Below are positions 38,568-48,752 of a DNA stretch of 64,000 nt, in pieces. A program made the translations under genes and the position numbers. Below the pieces are notes generated by a model. It made no database searches, was not told where the DNA came from, and saw only the letters and a program-made list of their open reading frames with translations. Origin of the DNA: an uncultured SAR86 cluster bacterium (GTDB lineage Bacteria > Pseudomonadota > Gammaproteobacteria > Magnimaribacterales > AG-339-G14). Numbering within the stretch: position 1 is the stretch's first letter; every line of letters begins with the position of its first letter. The DNA is taken from assembly GCA_902523885.1 (NCBI GenBank), contig CABZAV010000002.1, positions 192,923-256,922 on the forward strand. Reading direction: 5' to 3'.

Positions 38568-41500
38568 TTAGAATTCTCTTCTCAGATCGATACCAATTTT
38601 TCTCCCTTCTTGGAAAGTTACAAAAGATGCAGCTCCTTGAAGATTACTAGTTCTGTTGACACTAGTAATGTCTCTATTATCCTCTAGATTTCTTACCCAG
38701 AAATTATAAGACCAGTCACCATTATTAGGCGTGAAAGATATATTTCCACTAATATCATCAGAACCTTCAACTTGATAACGTTGGTTGTTCCAGACGTCTA
38801 AGTAAACACCATCGGTATCGCTATAAGTAAGATTTATGGTACCACTTCCATTGAAAGCCTCGTAGAAATGGGTCACTCCAACTGAGTATTCGTACTCGCT
38901 AACTCCTGGTATTTTATTTCCAGAAACATCTTGCATAACCGAATTACTAGCATTTCCTGTATGACATGTAGCTGCTGTAGTTCCAACTGCATTTGCTCCC
39001 GCACAAACTCCTGCTAATGCTGCAGCAAGAGTACCACCAGAAGCAGCATGAGGACTTTGATTTCTGTAAGTAATATTTCCACCAGTTTCGATTTGCATAC
39101 CAGTATCCAAGACCAATCCTGCAGGGTTAACCAATATGTTTCCGGCATTATCAACAATATATAACTGGTCGCCAGTTACGTCAGGAAATCCTGCGGCAGT
39201 AAGCAAAGTTTGACCTACTTGAACAGCCACTGGGATAATTCCATTGAATGCATCATTCCCTGCCGGTCCTGCGTTTTGTCCTACTCCAATGGCCATGGCT
39301 TGATCAAATCCATAGACACCTACAAGTGCAGCTCCAAAAGCCGTTGCATTCAAAGGAGTTCCAAAACTAGTTGCTGCAGTTGGATTATGTGGATCCAATA
39401 AGTTCGAACCAGAAGCAATTACATTGCCAAGTGGTCCAATTACATCCGCACCTGTGGATTGGTCAATTTCACTATCGGTGAAGAGACCATTCAAGGTAAG
39501 GACTGTGTTTTCAGTCACAAACAATGAAGATTGAATCTCAATTCCTTGGTGAGTCATATCAATTGGTAAAACATTTGAACCTGTAACGTGAATTTCAGAA
39601 ACTTGCGCCGAAGCTTGCTTGTCATTGAAAGCAGTTACATTTAATTGAAATGCGCCGTCAAGGAATGTGTTTCTGGTACCAATCTGAATCGACTCAGTCT
39701 CTGAGTTGTCATATAACGATCCAGTTTGAGCGTTGGCTCCACCAGGTCGGTTTCCTTCAGTGTAAGAGGCAAACACCATACCTTCAGTTAAGTCGGTCTC
39801 GTACTGATGTTTGATTCCAAATTTATAAGTTGTAGTTTCATCTTTACCAATTCCTGTTGAATGAGCATATCCAAAACACTCTTCATAGGCAGTGGCACTT
39901 TTACAAGCTGCAATTGCTGCTGCGTTAGCGGCGTTAGCGGCATTTGGTGTGTATGCAGTATCAACTAAAGTACTTAAAACTCTATTAGTGTATCGGTCAT
40001 CCATGTACCTAGCACCAAAAGTCATTTGAGTATCATCAGTTATGTTGTAGTAAAGCTCTCCGTACACGGCTTTACTGCTTCTATCAGTTCTTGAATCAAT
40101 CATGTTACCTGCCACTTGTACGGGCTGTTTTTTCGCACAAACATCTTGGCCGCTTCCTGCATAAGCTGAATTAGCAGCACCTGTAGAAGTTATAGAAGAT
40201 TCTCCAGCAGTATCTTTAAGACACAAACCATCAACCAATTGATTTAATGCGGTAGCTAAGTTAGTTTGAATTGCTGCCAACATAGCAGCGCCTGAGCCTC
40301 CTGCATTTTTAACTGCAGTTGCAGCTGCAGTTGCTCCATTTTGAGCAGTACCGCTAGACAAAACCGCATCAATTACGCCAGCGTGAAAAAATCCTGAGCT
40401 GTCATCTTGTCCACCAGCAAACATTTGACTGATTGGGTTCAAAGTAAAGTCTTGGCTCATTGCCAACTCAGTCGATTGAACCACATATTGGTTGGTACCT
40501 TCTGATTCGTAAGCATAAACTCCAGCAACGAAGTTGAATGGTCCATCAAAATCAGAAATGAAGTTTAATTCATACTGTTGTTCATCGCCTGTGACAACTG
40601 AACACTCAGAAGCAGTTGCGCTTCTGACAGTCTGAGTTCCTACACAATACAAGGGTTGATTTTCAATATTATAAATTCCATCAGCTCCGGCAAAGATATT
40701 TACTCCAGCACTATCTTCAAAGGTTGAGCTGGTATAAAAATTGTTGATAGCTGTTTCATGAAAAGAATGATCGTTGTCATCGCTCAGAAAGAAATCTCGA
40801 GATCTATCTGTCACTTTGAATATCATTTGTACATCACCCATCGGAGAAACTAAGTCTCTTAGATATTGCATTTGAGTGAAAGTATCGTCCTGTCTTCTTA
40901 TTGGATTAAAGTTCTTTTTAACAGTATCGATATTTGTAGATCTTGCCGCATCGGTTGCAGCATAACTATCATCAGTTAGATTAGTTCTCAACATCGTAGT
41001 TTTTTGAAACACTGCTGCAACTCCACCAGACTCATAGCCTGGTCTGTTAATATGATCTGCAACATTGGTTCCTGAAGAAGAACATCCAAAGAAAGGATCT
41101 CTGTTACAAGAAATTGTTCCTAGATTCAGTCTATGATCGTCTACTGTGATGTCATCGTGGTTGAATAAAATCATTGAACCGTCATCAAACTCATAATCTA
41201 AAGACAATCTTACGGATGTGTTTCTTCTGTTATCTAAGCTATTCCCTAAGGCTAAGTTATCAACCGTTCCGTCAATAGCGAGTGAATTTATCGCTAATCT
41301 TCCGGATAGATTGTCGTTCACTGGAAAATCAAACCCAGTCTTGATAAGCCCATAGCCACCTTCACCAGCTGAAATATTAAAATAGTTACCTGCTCCAGGT
41401 CTTTTTGTAATTAAATTTATAATTCCAGTTACAGCGTTTCTTCCATATAAAGTACCTTGAGGACCATTCAAAATTTCGATACGCTCGGCATCAAAGAAAC

Positions 41501-41852
41501 CCATCTCACCAAAAGTAGTGTTAGGAATTGTATGTCCATTGATCATGGTTTGGTTTGCATCAACTGATGCCGCTGTAACGGCAGGCATAATAAGTCCACG
41601 CATTCTTGATGCCGAACCAGACCCAACGCCACTAGTAAAAGAGAACCCTGGAATTGCTATTGCAAGATCACGTCCTGTTTCAATGTGTTGGCTCTCTAAT
41701 GCTTCAGCATCCAAAGCTTGAACGGAAAGAGGAATATCTTGAAGAGATTCTACTTTTCTGGTTGCAGTTACGGTTACTTCTTCAATTGCTTGTGAAAAAG
41801 CAACGAATGGCATAGACGCCATTACTATTAAAATTAGTATTTTTTTTAACAT
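38568..41852 (-). CDS. TonB-dependent receptor 2
   Basis: Signal peptide MLKKILILIVMASMPFVAFSQ, plug IEEVTVTATRKVESLQDIPLSVQAL, IEILNGPQGTLYGRNAVTGIINLIT, C-terminal ...GIDLRREF; AAGGAGAAG upstream of the ATG. Confidence 0.95.
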   Translation of the reverse strand: MLKKILILIVMASMPFVAFSQAIEEVTVTATRKVESLQDIPLSVQALDAEALESQHIETGRDLAIAIPGFSFTSGVGSGSASRMRGLIMPAVTAASVDANQTMINGHTIPNTTFGEMGFFDAERIEILNGPQGTLYGRNAVTGIINLITKRPGAGNYFNISAGEGGYGLIKTGFDFPVNDNLSGRLAINSLAIDGTVDNLALGNSLDNRRNTSVRLSLDYEFDDGSMILFNHDDITVDDHRLNLGTISCNRDPFFGCSSSGTNVADHINRPGYESGGVAAVFQKTTMLRTNLTDDSYAATDAARSTNIDTVKKNFNPIRRQDDTFTQMQYLRDLVSPMGDVQMIFKVTDRSRDFFLSDDNDHSFHETAINNFYTSSTFEDSAGVNIFAGADGIYNIENQPLYCVGTQTVRSATASECSVVTGDEQQYELNFISDFDGPFNFVAGVYAYESEGTNQYVVQSTELAMSQDFTLNPISQMFAGGQDDSSGFFHAGVIDAVLSSGTAQNGATAAATAVKNAGGSGAAMLAAIQTNLATALNQLVDGLCLKDTAGESSITSTGAANSAYAGSGQDVCAKKQPVQVAGNMIDSRTDRSSKAVYGELYYNITDDTQMTFGARYMDDRYTNRVLSTLVDTAYTPNAANAANAAAIAACKSATAYEECFGYAHSTGIGKDETTTYKFGIKHQYETDLTEGMVFASYTEGNRPGGANAQTGSLYDNSETESIQIGTRNTFLDGAFQLNVTAFNDKQASAQVSEIHVTGSNVLPIDMTHQGIEIQSSLFVTENTVLTLNGLFTDSEIDQSTGADVIGPLGNVIASGSNLLDPHNPTAATSFGTPLNATAFGAALVGVYGFDQAMAIGVGQNAGPAGNDAFNGIIPVAVQVGQTLLTAAGFPDVTGDQLYIVDNAGNILVNPAGLVLDTGMQIETGGNITYRNQSPHAASGGTLAAALAGVCAGANAVGTTAATCHTGNASNSVMQDVSGNKIPGVSEYEYSVGVTHFYEAFNGSGTINLTYSDTDGVYLDVWNNQRYQVEGSDDISGNISFTPNNGDWSYNFWVRNLEDNRDITSVNRTSNLQGAASFVTFQEGRKIGIDLRREF

Positions 41853-42017
41853 TATTTCTTCTCCTTAAGAAATTTATAAAAATTAAAGGATTTAATGTTT
41901 TAAAGAGAAAAAATAGGAATATGTACTTCCGTGTCCCCCCCAAGAAACAGTTACTCCCTTAACTGTGTGACTATATTAACTCAAAACCTTAAAATAACAC
42001 AACACTTTAAGTTGCAA

Positions 42018-42671
42018 ATGAAAAAACAAGAAAGAGCTGATTTTATAAGAGAAAAATTAGGAAAAATGTATAAAAATCCTAAGCCACCTCTAGATTTCTC
42101 TAATCCATTTACTCTCCTAATTGCAGTACTTTTAAGTGCCCAGTGCACAGATGAGAGAGTAAACATTGTCACCAAAGAACTTTTCAAAGTAGCCAACACT
42201 CCTAAAAAGATGCACGCTTTAGGGATAAAGAAAATTCACAAGTACATCAAAACTTGTGGTTTGGCTCCAAAAAAATCAAAAGCAATTTTCGAAACTTCCA
42301 AAATCCTCATTGAAAAATTTAATTCTAGAGTGCCAAAGACAATAGAAGAACTTACTACTCTTCCAGGAGTGGGCCATAAAACTGCTTCGGTTGTGGTCAA
42401 CCAGGCTTTTGGCTATCCGGCCTTTGCGATTGATACGCATATTCATCGATTGGCGCAACGTTGGAAACTTAGCAGTGGAAAAAGCGTAGAACAAACTGAA
42501 AAAGACTTAAAAAAACTTTTTCCCGAAGAAAGTTGGGGTGATTTGCATTTGCAAATTATTTTTTATGGTCGTGAATTTTGTTTGGCTAGAAAATGCTACG
42601 GTCTTGAATGTCAAATCTGTACAAGTCTTTTCCCAAAAAGAAGAAGTAAGGTTATAACCAAGAAGCCATAG
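42018..42671 (+). CDS. nth: Endonuclease III
   Basis: LLSAQCTDERVN, LPGVGHKTASVVVNQAFGYPAFAIDTHIHRLAQRW, Fe-S Cys cluster CLARKCYGLECQIC. Start set at MKKQERADF. Confidence 0.94.
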   Translation: MKKQERADFIREKLGKMYKNPKPPLDFSNPFTLLIAVLLSAQCTDERVNIVTKELFKVANTPKKMHALGIKKIHKYIKTCGLAPKKSKAIFETSKILIEKFNSRVPKTIEELTTLPGVGHKTASVVVNQAFGYPAFAIDTHIHRLAQRWKLSSGKSVEQTEKDLKKLFPEESWGDLHLQIIFYGREFCLARKCYGLECQICTSLFPKRRSKVITKKP

Positions 42672-42719
42672 AAAAGATCAATAGCCAAGGTATAATTATT
42701 CAGTAATTTGAGATTAAGC

Positions 42720-43976
42720 ATGTACGGAAATAATTTATCCATCGAAACCTTTGATAAAGACCTTTGGGAAGCATTGGAGTCAGAGCGTAAACGTCAGGAG
42801 CAACACATTGAACTGATTGCTTCCGAAAACTATGCTTCTCCAAGAGTCATGGAAGCTCAAGGCGGCATTCTTACAAACAAGTACGCTGAAGGCTATCCTG
42901 GCAAAAGATACTACGGAGGTTGCGAGTTTGTCGATGTGGCAGAGCAATTGGCAATCGATAGAGCAAAAAAACTTTTCAAAGCAGACTTTGCCAACGTGCA
43001 GCCTCATTCCGGTGCTAGCGCTAATGCCGCTATATTTTTAGCTCTTTTAGATGCTGGCGATAAAATTTTAGGTATGAGTCTTGATCATGGCGGACACTTA
43101 ACTCATGGCTCAAAAGTAAATTTTTCTGGAAAAATATATGAATCTTATAGTTATGGAATCAACCCCGAAACTGGTGACATCGATTACGAAGAAGTAAAAT
43201 CCTTAGCTGAAGAGCATCAACCAAAATTAATTATATGTGGGTTCTCCGCTTTCTCAGGTATTTTAGATTTTAAAAAGTTCAGAGAAATAGCTGATTCGAT
43301 TGGAGCATATCTATTAGCTGATATTTCTCACGTCTCAGGATTGGTAGCCGCTGGTTTGTATCCAAATCCTTTTCCTCATGCTCATGTCGTCTCTACTACC
43401 ACTCACAAAACTCTTGTAGGGCCAAGGGGTGGTCTTATACTTGCTGGCAAAGACGAAGAATTGCACAAAAAATTAAATTCAGCCCTTTTCCCTGGTTCGC
43501 AGGGTGGTCCTTTAATGCATGTTATTGCTGCTAAGGCCGTATGTTTTAAAGAAGCGATGGAGCCTGAGTTTGTCGAATATCAACAACAGATCCTTAATAA
43601 CGCCAAACGAATGAGTGCTGCGTTGATTGAAAATGATATTGATGTGGTTTCAAACGGTACTTCAAACCATATGTTTTTGGTCAATCTTGTAAAAAATAAA
43701 ATCACTGGAAAGGTTTTGGATGCTGCTTTAGGTCAAGCCAACATTACAGTGAATAAAAATTCAGTACCAAACGATCCACAATCTCCATTTGTAACTTCTG
43801 GGATAAGAATCGGAACACCTGCTGTCACTAGAAGAGGTTTCAAAGAAAATGAAATGGACTTAATTGCTTCTTGGATTAAAAATATCATTGAAGACGTAGA
43901 CAATGAAAAATTAATCAATCAAACTAAGATTGAAGTAACGGACCTTTGTGGCCAGTTTCCAGTTTATTCTGAATAA
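42720..43976 (+). CDS. glyA: Serine hydroxymethyltransferase
   Basis: [63 protein letters not shown]. Confidence 0.98.
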   Translation: MYGNNLSIETFDKDLWEALESERKRQEQHIELIASENYASPRVMEAQGGILTNKYAEGYPGKRYYGGCEFVDVAEQLAIDRAKKLFKADFANVQPHSGASANAAIFLALLDAGDKILGMSLDHGGHLTHGSKVNFSGKIYESYSYGINPETGDIDYEEVKSLAEEHQPKLIICGFSAFSGILDFKKFREIADSIGAYLLADISHVSGLVAAGLYPNPFPHAHVVSTTTHKTLVGPRGGLILAGKDEELHKKLNSALFPGSQGGPLMHVIAAKAVCFKEAMEPEFVEYQQQILNNAKRMSAALIENDIDVVSNGTSNHMFLVNLVKNKITGKVLDAALGQANITVNKNSVPNDPQSPFVTSGIRIGTPAVTRRGFKENEMDLIASWIKNIIEDVDNEKLINQTKIEVTDLCGQFPVYSE

Positions 43977-43979
43977 ATC

Positions 43980-44432
43980 ATGCATTGCCCTTTTTGTACC
44001 TTTGAAGAAAGCAAAGTCATAGATTCACGCCTAATTGCTGATGGCAATGAAATTCGAAGAAGAAGGGAATGTTTAAGATGCCAAGAGCGTTGGACTACGT
44101 ATGAACTTGCAGAGCTGGTTATGCCTAAAATAATTAAGCAAGACAACTCCAGAGTTCCATTTGATGAAATAAAATTGAAAGAAGGTATTGCTCGCTCTCT
44201 GGAAAAAAGACCAGTCAGTGAAGAAGCTTTTCAGACTTTAATAGAGACAATTAAAAAAGAGCTAAGATCAATGGGAGAAAGGGAAGTTGCCTCAAAAACT
44301 GTTGGTGAGACGGTGATGAAAAATCTTAGAAAAATTGATGAAGTAGCCTTTGTAAGATTTGCCTCAGTTTATCGAAGTTTCCAAGATCCTTTAGAGTTTA
44401 GCGAGGAAGTTAAACGCCTAAGTGATGACTGA
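43980..44432 (+). CDS. nrdR: Transcriptional repressor NrdR
   Basis: MHCPFC...[33 protein letters not shown] zinc ribbon and ATP-cone. Confidence 0.97.
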   Translation: MHCPFCTFEESKVIDSRLIADGNEIRRRRECLRCQERWTTYELAELVMPKIIKQDNSRVPFDEIKLKEGIARSLEKRPVSEEAFQTLIETIKKELRSMGEREVASKTVGETVMKNLRKIDEVAFVRFASVYRSFQDPLEFSEEVKRLSDD

Positions 44433-45519
44433 TTCTTCTTTTATGTTGGAAGCTCTTGAGCTGGCAAAAAAAGGGAAATTTACTGTGCAAAATGGTGTGT
44501 GTGTCGGCTGTATAATTTCTAAAAATAATGAAATCCTCGGCCAAGGCTGGTACGAATACTATGGTGCTCCACACGCAGAAATTAAAGCTATTGAATCGGT
44601 CAAAGATAAATACAAAGAAGATTATAAAGAGGTCTTATCGGACAGCGTGCTAACTGTGACTTTAGAACCTTGCAGCACCTTTGGGAAAACTCCTCCTTGT
44701 CTGGATGAAATCCTTAAACACAACTTTAAAAAAGTTATTATCGGAGCTTTAGACCCTTCCCAATCAAGTGTGGAAAAACTCAAAGCTGCAGGAATTGAAG
44801 TATTACTAGAAGAAGTTCCAAGTGATCTAAATAATGGTTTTTTCAGCGCTCTTTTGCATAAGAAACCTTACGTAAGAGCTAAGATAGCTATGTCTGAAGA
44901 TCAAAAAATATCATTTATCAATGACTATCAGCAATGGATAACTTCTGCAGAATCCAGAGAAGATGGTCAACAATATAGGGCTCTGTCTGACCTAATATTA
45001 ACTGGCTCAGGTACTATTAAAAGAGACAATCCATTGTTAAATGTAAGAAACAAAGAAATAACAAAACTCAAAGGCTTTGAACAACCAGCTAGAGGAATAA
45101 TTACTTCATCTAAACTTGAGTCGTCGCTTAACTTTTTTTCTACTCAAGGAAAGAAATATATTTTTTGTAAAGATCAAAATATTTTTGAAAACTTCCAACA
45201 AAACGAAGAAGTCTCGATTCTGGAAATAGAAAATACAGAAAATAATAAAATTAATTTGAAAGAGCTTCTAAAAAAAATTCACTCTCTTAAGATTAATGAC
45301 ATTCTGCTTGAGTCTGGGCCAACTTTAATTACTTCTTTTATAAATGAGGACCTTATCGATGAGTTCATTATTTACATTGCTCCTAAGATGCTATCAAATA
45401 CAGCTTTATCTTTTTTTAATGGGGATGAAAGTAAATCTCCTTTTCATTCAAAACAGTTTAAATTAATTGAAGAATCGATAATTAAAAAAGATAAAAAATT
45501 AATTTTTAAAAGAATTTAA
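44422..45519 (+). CDS. ribD: Bifunctional diaminohydroxyphosphoribosylaminopyrimidine deaminase / 5-amino-6-(5-phosphoribosylamino)uracil reductase
   Basis: Deaminase zinc motif HAEIKAI...[14 protein letters not shown] and reductase domain [15 protein letters not shown]...[21 protein letters not shown]. Confidence 0.93.
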   Translation: MMTDSSFMLEALELAKKGKFTVQNGVCVGCIISKNNEILGQGWYEYYGAPHAEIKAIESVKDKYKEDYKEVLSDSVLTVTLEPCSTFGKTPPCLDEILKHNFKKVIIGALDPSQSSVEKLKAAGIEVLLEEVPSDLNNGFFSALLHKKPYVRAKIAMSEDQKISFINDYQQWITSAESREDGQQYRALSDLILTGSGTIKRDNPLLNVRNKEITKLKGFEQPARGIITSSKLESSLNFFSTQGKKYIFCKDQNIFENFQQNEEVSILEIENTENNKINLKELLKKIHSLKINDILLESGPTLITSFINEDLIDEFIIYIAPKMLSNTALSFFNGDESKSPFHSKQFKLIEESIIKKDKKLIFKRI

Positions 45520-45522
45520 AAA

Positions 45523-46620
45523 ATGGATTTAAACAGTACGAAGGAACTTATAGCTGAAATTAAAAGAGGCAACATGGTGCTCCTGATGGATGACGAAGAT
45601 CGTGAAAATGAAGGCGATGTTATTCTTGCTGGAGAAAAGGTTACTGCGGAAAAAATAAACTTTATGGCTAAATACGCTCGCGGGTTGATTTGTTTGGCTA
45701 TGAGTGAAAAGAAATGTGCTGCTCTAGATTTGAACCAAATGGTTAGTGATAACAAAAGTGGGCATGGAACTGGTTTTACAGTTTCTATTGAAGCAGCCTC
45801 TGGAATAACAACTGGAATTTCTGCTGCCGACCGAGCTAGAACCGTGGCGGTAGCCTCTAAAGTGAGAGCAAAAGCAAGAGACATTGTTTCGCCAGGTCAT
45901 ATTTTTCCGGTTAAGGCGCTCCCTGGTGGAGTTTTATCTCGCGCAGGTCATACCGAGGGTAGCACTGATCTTTGTAGATTAGCAGGATTGACCGAATCTG
46001 CTGTAATTTGTGAGGTTATGAACGAAGATGGGACTATGGCAAGGAAAAAGGGATTGTTAGAATTTAGCAAGAAACATAGTCTCAAAATAGGAACAATTGC
46101 TGATCTAATTAATTACAGAATCATCAATGAACATACGGTAGAAAAGATTGAACAAAAAATTGTTAACACTGAATTTGGGAAATTTTCTTTAATTTTGTAC
46201 AAAGATTCCATTACCGGAGAAACTCATGTGGTTTTTAAGAAAGGTAAAATATCAAAATCAAAACCTGTTTTAGTGAGAGTTCAACAAACAAATGTTATGC
46301 ACGATCTTTTAAAGATCGACGAATTTGGTTCAAGGTGGTCTCTTGGCGATGCGATGAAAAAAATAAATAAAGCTGGTTCTGGTTTGATTATTCTGATCGA
46401 TGGCGGTCATAGCAAAGACAACATTCCTGAAGAAATAAAACTTTTAAAAAAGCCGTATAAACAATCTTCTCAGGTTGGTATTGACGTAAGAAGAATAGGA
46501 GCTGGTTCTCAAATTTTAAGGGATCTCGGAGTGAAGAAACTTATTCTCATGGGCTCACAAACAAGATATCCCTCCATTTCAGGTTTTGGTTTAGAAGTAA
46601 TAAAATATATTCAAAAATGA
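45523..46620 (+). CDS. ribB: 3,4-dihydroxy-2-butanone 4-phosphate synthase fused to a degenerate GTP cyclohydrolase II-like domain (RibBX-type)
   Basis: N-terminal RibB: LLMDDEDRENEGDVILAGEKVT, GHGTGFTVSIEAASGITTGISAADRA, RAGHTEGSTDLCRLAGL. The C-terminal domain lacks the GTP cyclohydrolase II Cys cluster. Confidence 0.92.
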   Translation: MDLNSTKELIAEIKRGNMVLLMDDEDRENEGDVILAGEKVTAEKINFMAKYARGLICLAMSEKKCAALDLNQMVSDNKSGHGTGFTVSIEAASGITTGISAADRARTVAVASKVRAKARDIVSPGHIFPVKALPGGVLSRAGHTEGSTDLCRLAGLTESAVICEVMNEDGTMARKKGLLEFSKKHSLKIGTIADLINYRIINEHTVEKIEQKIVNTEFGKFSLILYKDSITGETHVVFKKGKISKSKPVLVRVQQTNVMHDLLKIDEFGSRWSLGDAMKKINKAGSGLIILIDGGHSKDNIPEEIKLLKKPYKQSSQVGIDVRRIGAGSQILRDLGVKKLILMGSQTRYPSISGFGLEVIKYIQK

Positions 46621-47078
46621 AAACAGAAAATTTAGACATTAACCTTTTCCAAGACGATTATTCAAAGAAAAAAATAGTCATCATCGATACTCATTGGAAT
46701 TCGGAAATAATTAAACCAATGGTGAAAGATTGCAAGGAAACCCTCGAAGAGTACAAAGCTAATGTGCACGTCCTATCGGTACCAGGTGCTTATGAAATTC
46801 CTTATATTGTTGGCAAGTACCTCAAATACGAACGTCCTTACTTTGATGCAATCATCACCATGGGAGCAATTATTAGAGGCGAAACACCTCATTTTGAAAT
46901 TATTTCTCAATCCATCAGCGATTCGATTTTGCAGGCAAATATGCGTGGAAAAATACCGATAATATTTGGAGTTTTAACAACCAATAGTGCTGATCAAGCG
47001 AGAGAAAGAGCATCTTATAAAGGTAAAGAACTTGCCTTGAGCACGTTAAGCGTCCTTGATATCGTTTTTGATGGCTAA
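46617..47078 (+). CDS. ribH: 6,7-dimethyl-8-ribityllumazine synthase
   Basis: VLSVPGAYEIPYIVGKYL, ITMGAIIRGETPHFEIIS, IPIIFGVLTTNSADQARERA. Confidence 0.93.
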   Translation: MKTENLDINLFQDDYSKKKIVIIDTHWNSEIIKPMVKDCKETLEEYKANVHVLSVPGAYEIPYIVGKYLKYERPYFDAIITMGAIIRGETPHFEIISQSISDSILQANMRGKIPIIFGVLTTNSADQARERASYKGKELALSTLSVLDIVFDG

Positions 47079-47469
47079 AAAAAATCCCTCCCCAGCGAAG
47101 CTTCGAGAGTTAGTCATGCAAGCTTTATATCAAAAAGAAATATCTGGTTCTTCAAACACAGATTTAGTAAAACAATTCAAGCAAAATAATCGTAATTTAA
47201 ATTTAAAAGGATTTGAAAACTGCCTTAGGGAAATTAAAAAAGATATTCTAGAAATAAACTCAATCATAGAAAAACACACTAATGTTGATATCGAACAAAT
47301 TAGTAAGATCGAATTAGCTATTTTGAAGCAGGCAATTTATGAATTAAAACAAAACGAATTGGATAGTCCAATAATCATTAGCGAAGCAATAAGGCTCTCA
47401 AAAAGATTTGGGCAAGATTCCAGTCATAAATTTATAAATGCTCTTTTGGATAAAGTAGAAGAATTTTAA
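47071..47469 (+). CDS. nusB: Transcription antitermination factor NusB
   Basis: LRELVMQALYQKEISG...ISKIELAILKQAIYELKQNELDSPIIISEAIRLSKRFGQDSSHKFINALLDKV. Confidence 0.92.
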   Translation: MAKKNPSPAKLRELVMQALYQKEISGSSNTDLVKQFKQNNRNLNLKGFENCLREIKKDILEINSIIEKHTNVDIEQISKIELAILKQAIYELKQNELDSPIIISEAIRLSKRFGQDSSHKFINALLDKVEEF

Positions 47470-48752
47470 ATTTCTTGATTAATTAGAATTGTGCTGGCGT
47501 CATCGGGTCCAGTAGAGACAATATCAACAGGCACTCCACAAACTTCCGCTATTTTTTTGACGAAATTTTTAGCTTTCTGTGGAAAATCATCGTAATTATT
47601 TATGCCCGCGGTTGGCTCTGGCCAACCTTCGATTTCAATATAAGAAGGATTGACATCTTCAAGTTCCATACATTCTGCAAAGGCTTTTTTTGATTCATCT
47701 TCTTCATAGCTGGTGCATATTTTTATATTTTCTAAACCGTCAAGAACATCAATTTTTGTTAAGCACAAAGCAGAGACACTGTTTGATTGAATTATTCTCT
47801 TTACGCTGACAGCATCAAACCAGCCACATCTTCTTGGCCTGCCCGTTGTTGCACCAACTTCGCCTCCTTTTTTGGCAATCTCTTCTCCAAGGTTGCCTTC
47901 TATTTCTGTTGGCATTGGGCCTTCGCCCACTCTTGTAACATAAGCTTTTACTACTCCAAGAATATAACCAACATCTAAAGGACCACAGCCTGCACCAGAA
48001 GCTATACCCGCTGGCGAGCAGTTGCTTGAAGTGACAAAAGGATAAGTTCCCTGATCCACATCTAACAAGGCGCCTTGAGCTCCTTCAAATAGAACCCTTT
48101 TGTTTTTTTGATTCATCGTAAATATTTCATTGGAAACATCTGCAAGCAAAGGCGATAACTTGTTTCCATATTCGAGATTCTTATCTTTGACTTCGTTAAA
48201 ATCTAATTCTTTTTCTCCGAAATATTCTTTGAATAAAAAATTATAAAAAGACAAAGTTTCTTCAAGCTTTGAATTTAATTTAGTTTCAGACAGCGTATCA
48301 ATAATTCTTATAGCTTTTCTGCTTACTTTATCTTCATAAGCCGGTCCAATACCTCTTAAGGTAGTCCCGATGGTTGTAAAACTATTGGACTTTTCTTTCA
48401 GTTGATCCAATAAAATGTGATACGGCTGGATTATGGTGCAAGCTGGGCTAATTTTTAATCTGTCCAGTATTCCATTCGCAAATGGTTCTATCTCTTCTAT
48501 TTCTGCAAAAAGAGCTTCGCAAGAAACAACAACTCCTCTTCCAATTAGTGAGCTTGCATTTTGATGGCAGATAGAAGAAGGTAACAGATGCAAAACAAGT
48601 TTCTTTCCGTCCACTATAAGAGTATGGCCTGCATTATGACCTCCTTGATATCTGCAAGCAGCATCTGCTCGATCCGAAAGAAAGTTTACTATTTTCCCTT
48701 TACCCTCATCTCCCCATTGCAATCCTAGAACGGCAAGATTTTTAGCTTTCAT
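47466..48752 (-). CDS. purA: Adenylosuccinate synthetase
   Basis: VLGLQWGDEGKGKIVNFLS, YQGGHNAGHTLIVDGKK, TTGRPRRCGWFD. Confidence 0.98.
   Translation of the reverse strand: MKAKNLAVLGLQWGDEGKGKIVNFLSDRADAACRYQGGHNAGHTLIVDGKKLVLHLLPSSICHQNASSLIGRGVVVSCEALFAEIEEIEPFANGILDRLKISPACTIIQPYHILLDQLKEKSNSFTTIGTTLRGIGPAYEDKVSRKAIRIIDTLSETKLNSKLEETLSFYNFLFKEYFGEKELDFNEVKDKNLEYGNKLSPLLADVSNEIFTMNQKNKRVLFEGAQGALLDVDQGTYPFVTSSNCSPAGIASGAGCGPLDVGYILGVVKAYVTRVGEGPMPTEIEGNLGEEIAKKGGEVGATTGRPRRCGWFDAVSVKRIIQSNSVSALCLTKIDVLDGLENIKICTSYEEDESKKAFAECMELEDVNPSYIEIEGWPEPTAGINNYDDFPQKAKNFVKKIAEVCGVPVDIVSTGPDDASTILINQEI

Noticed and set aside
41931-42017. N-terminal extension of nth (MSPPRNSYSLNCVTIL...)
   Set aside because: Non-conserved sequence covering the divergent promoter region; canonical start is the ATG at 42018.
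45516-45884. 122-aa minus-strand ORF
   Set aside because: Lies antisense within ribBX; low-complexity shadow ORF.
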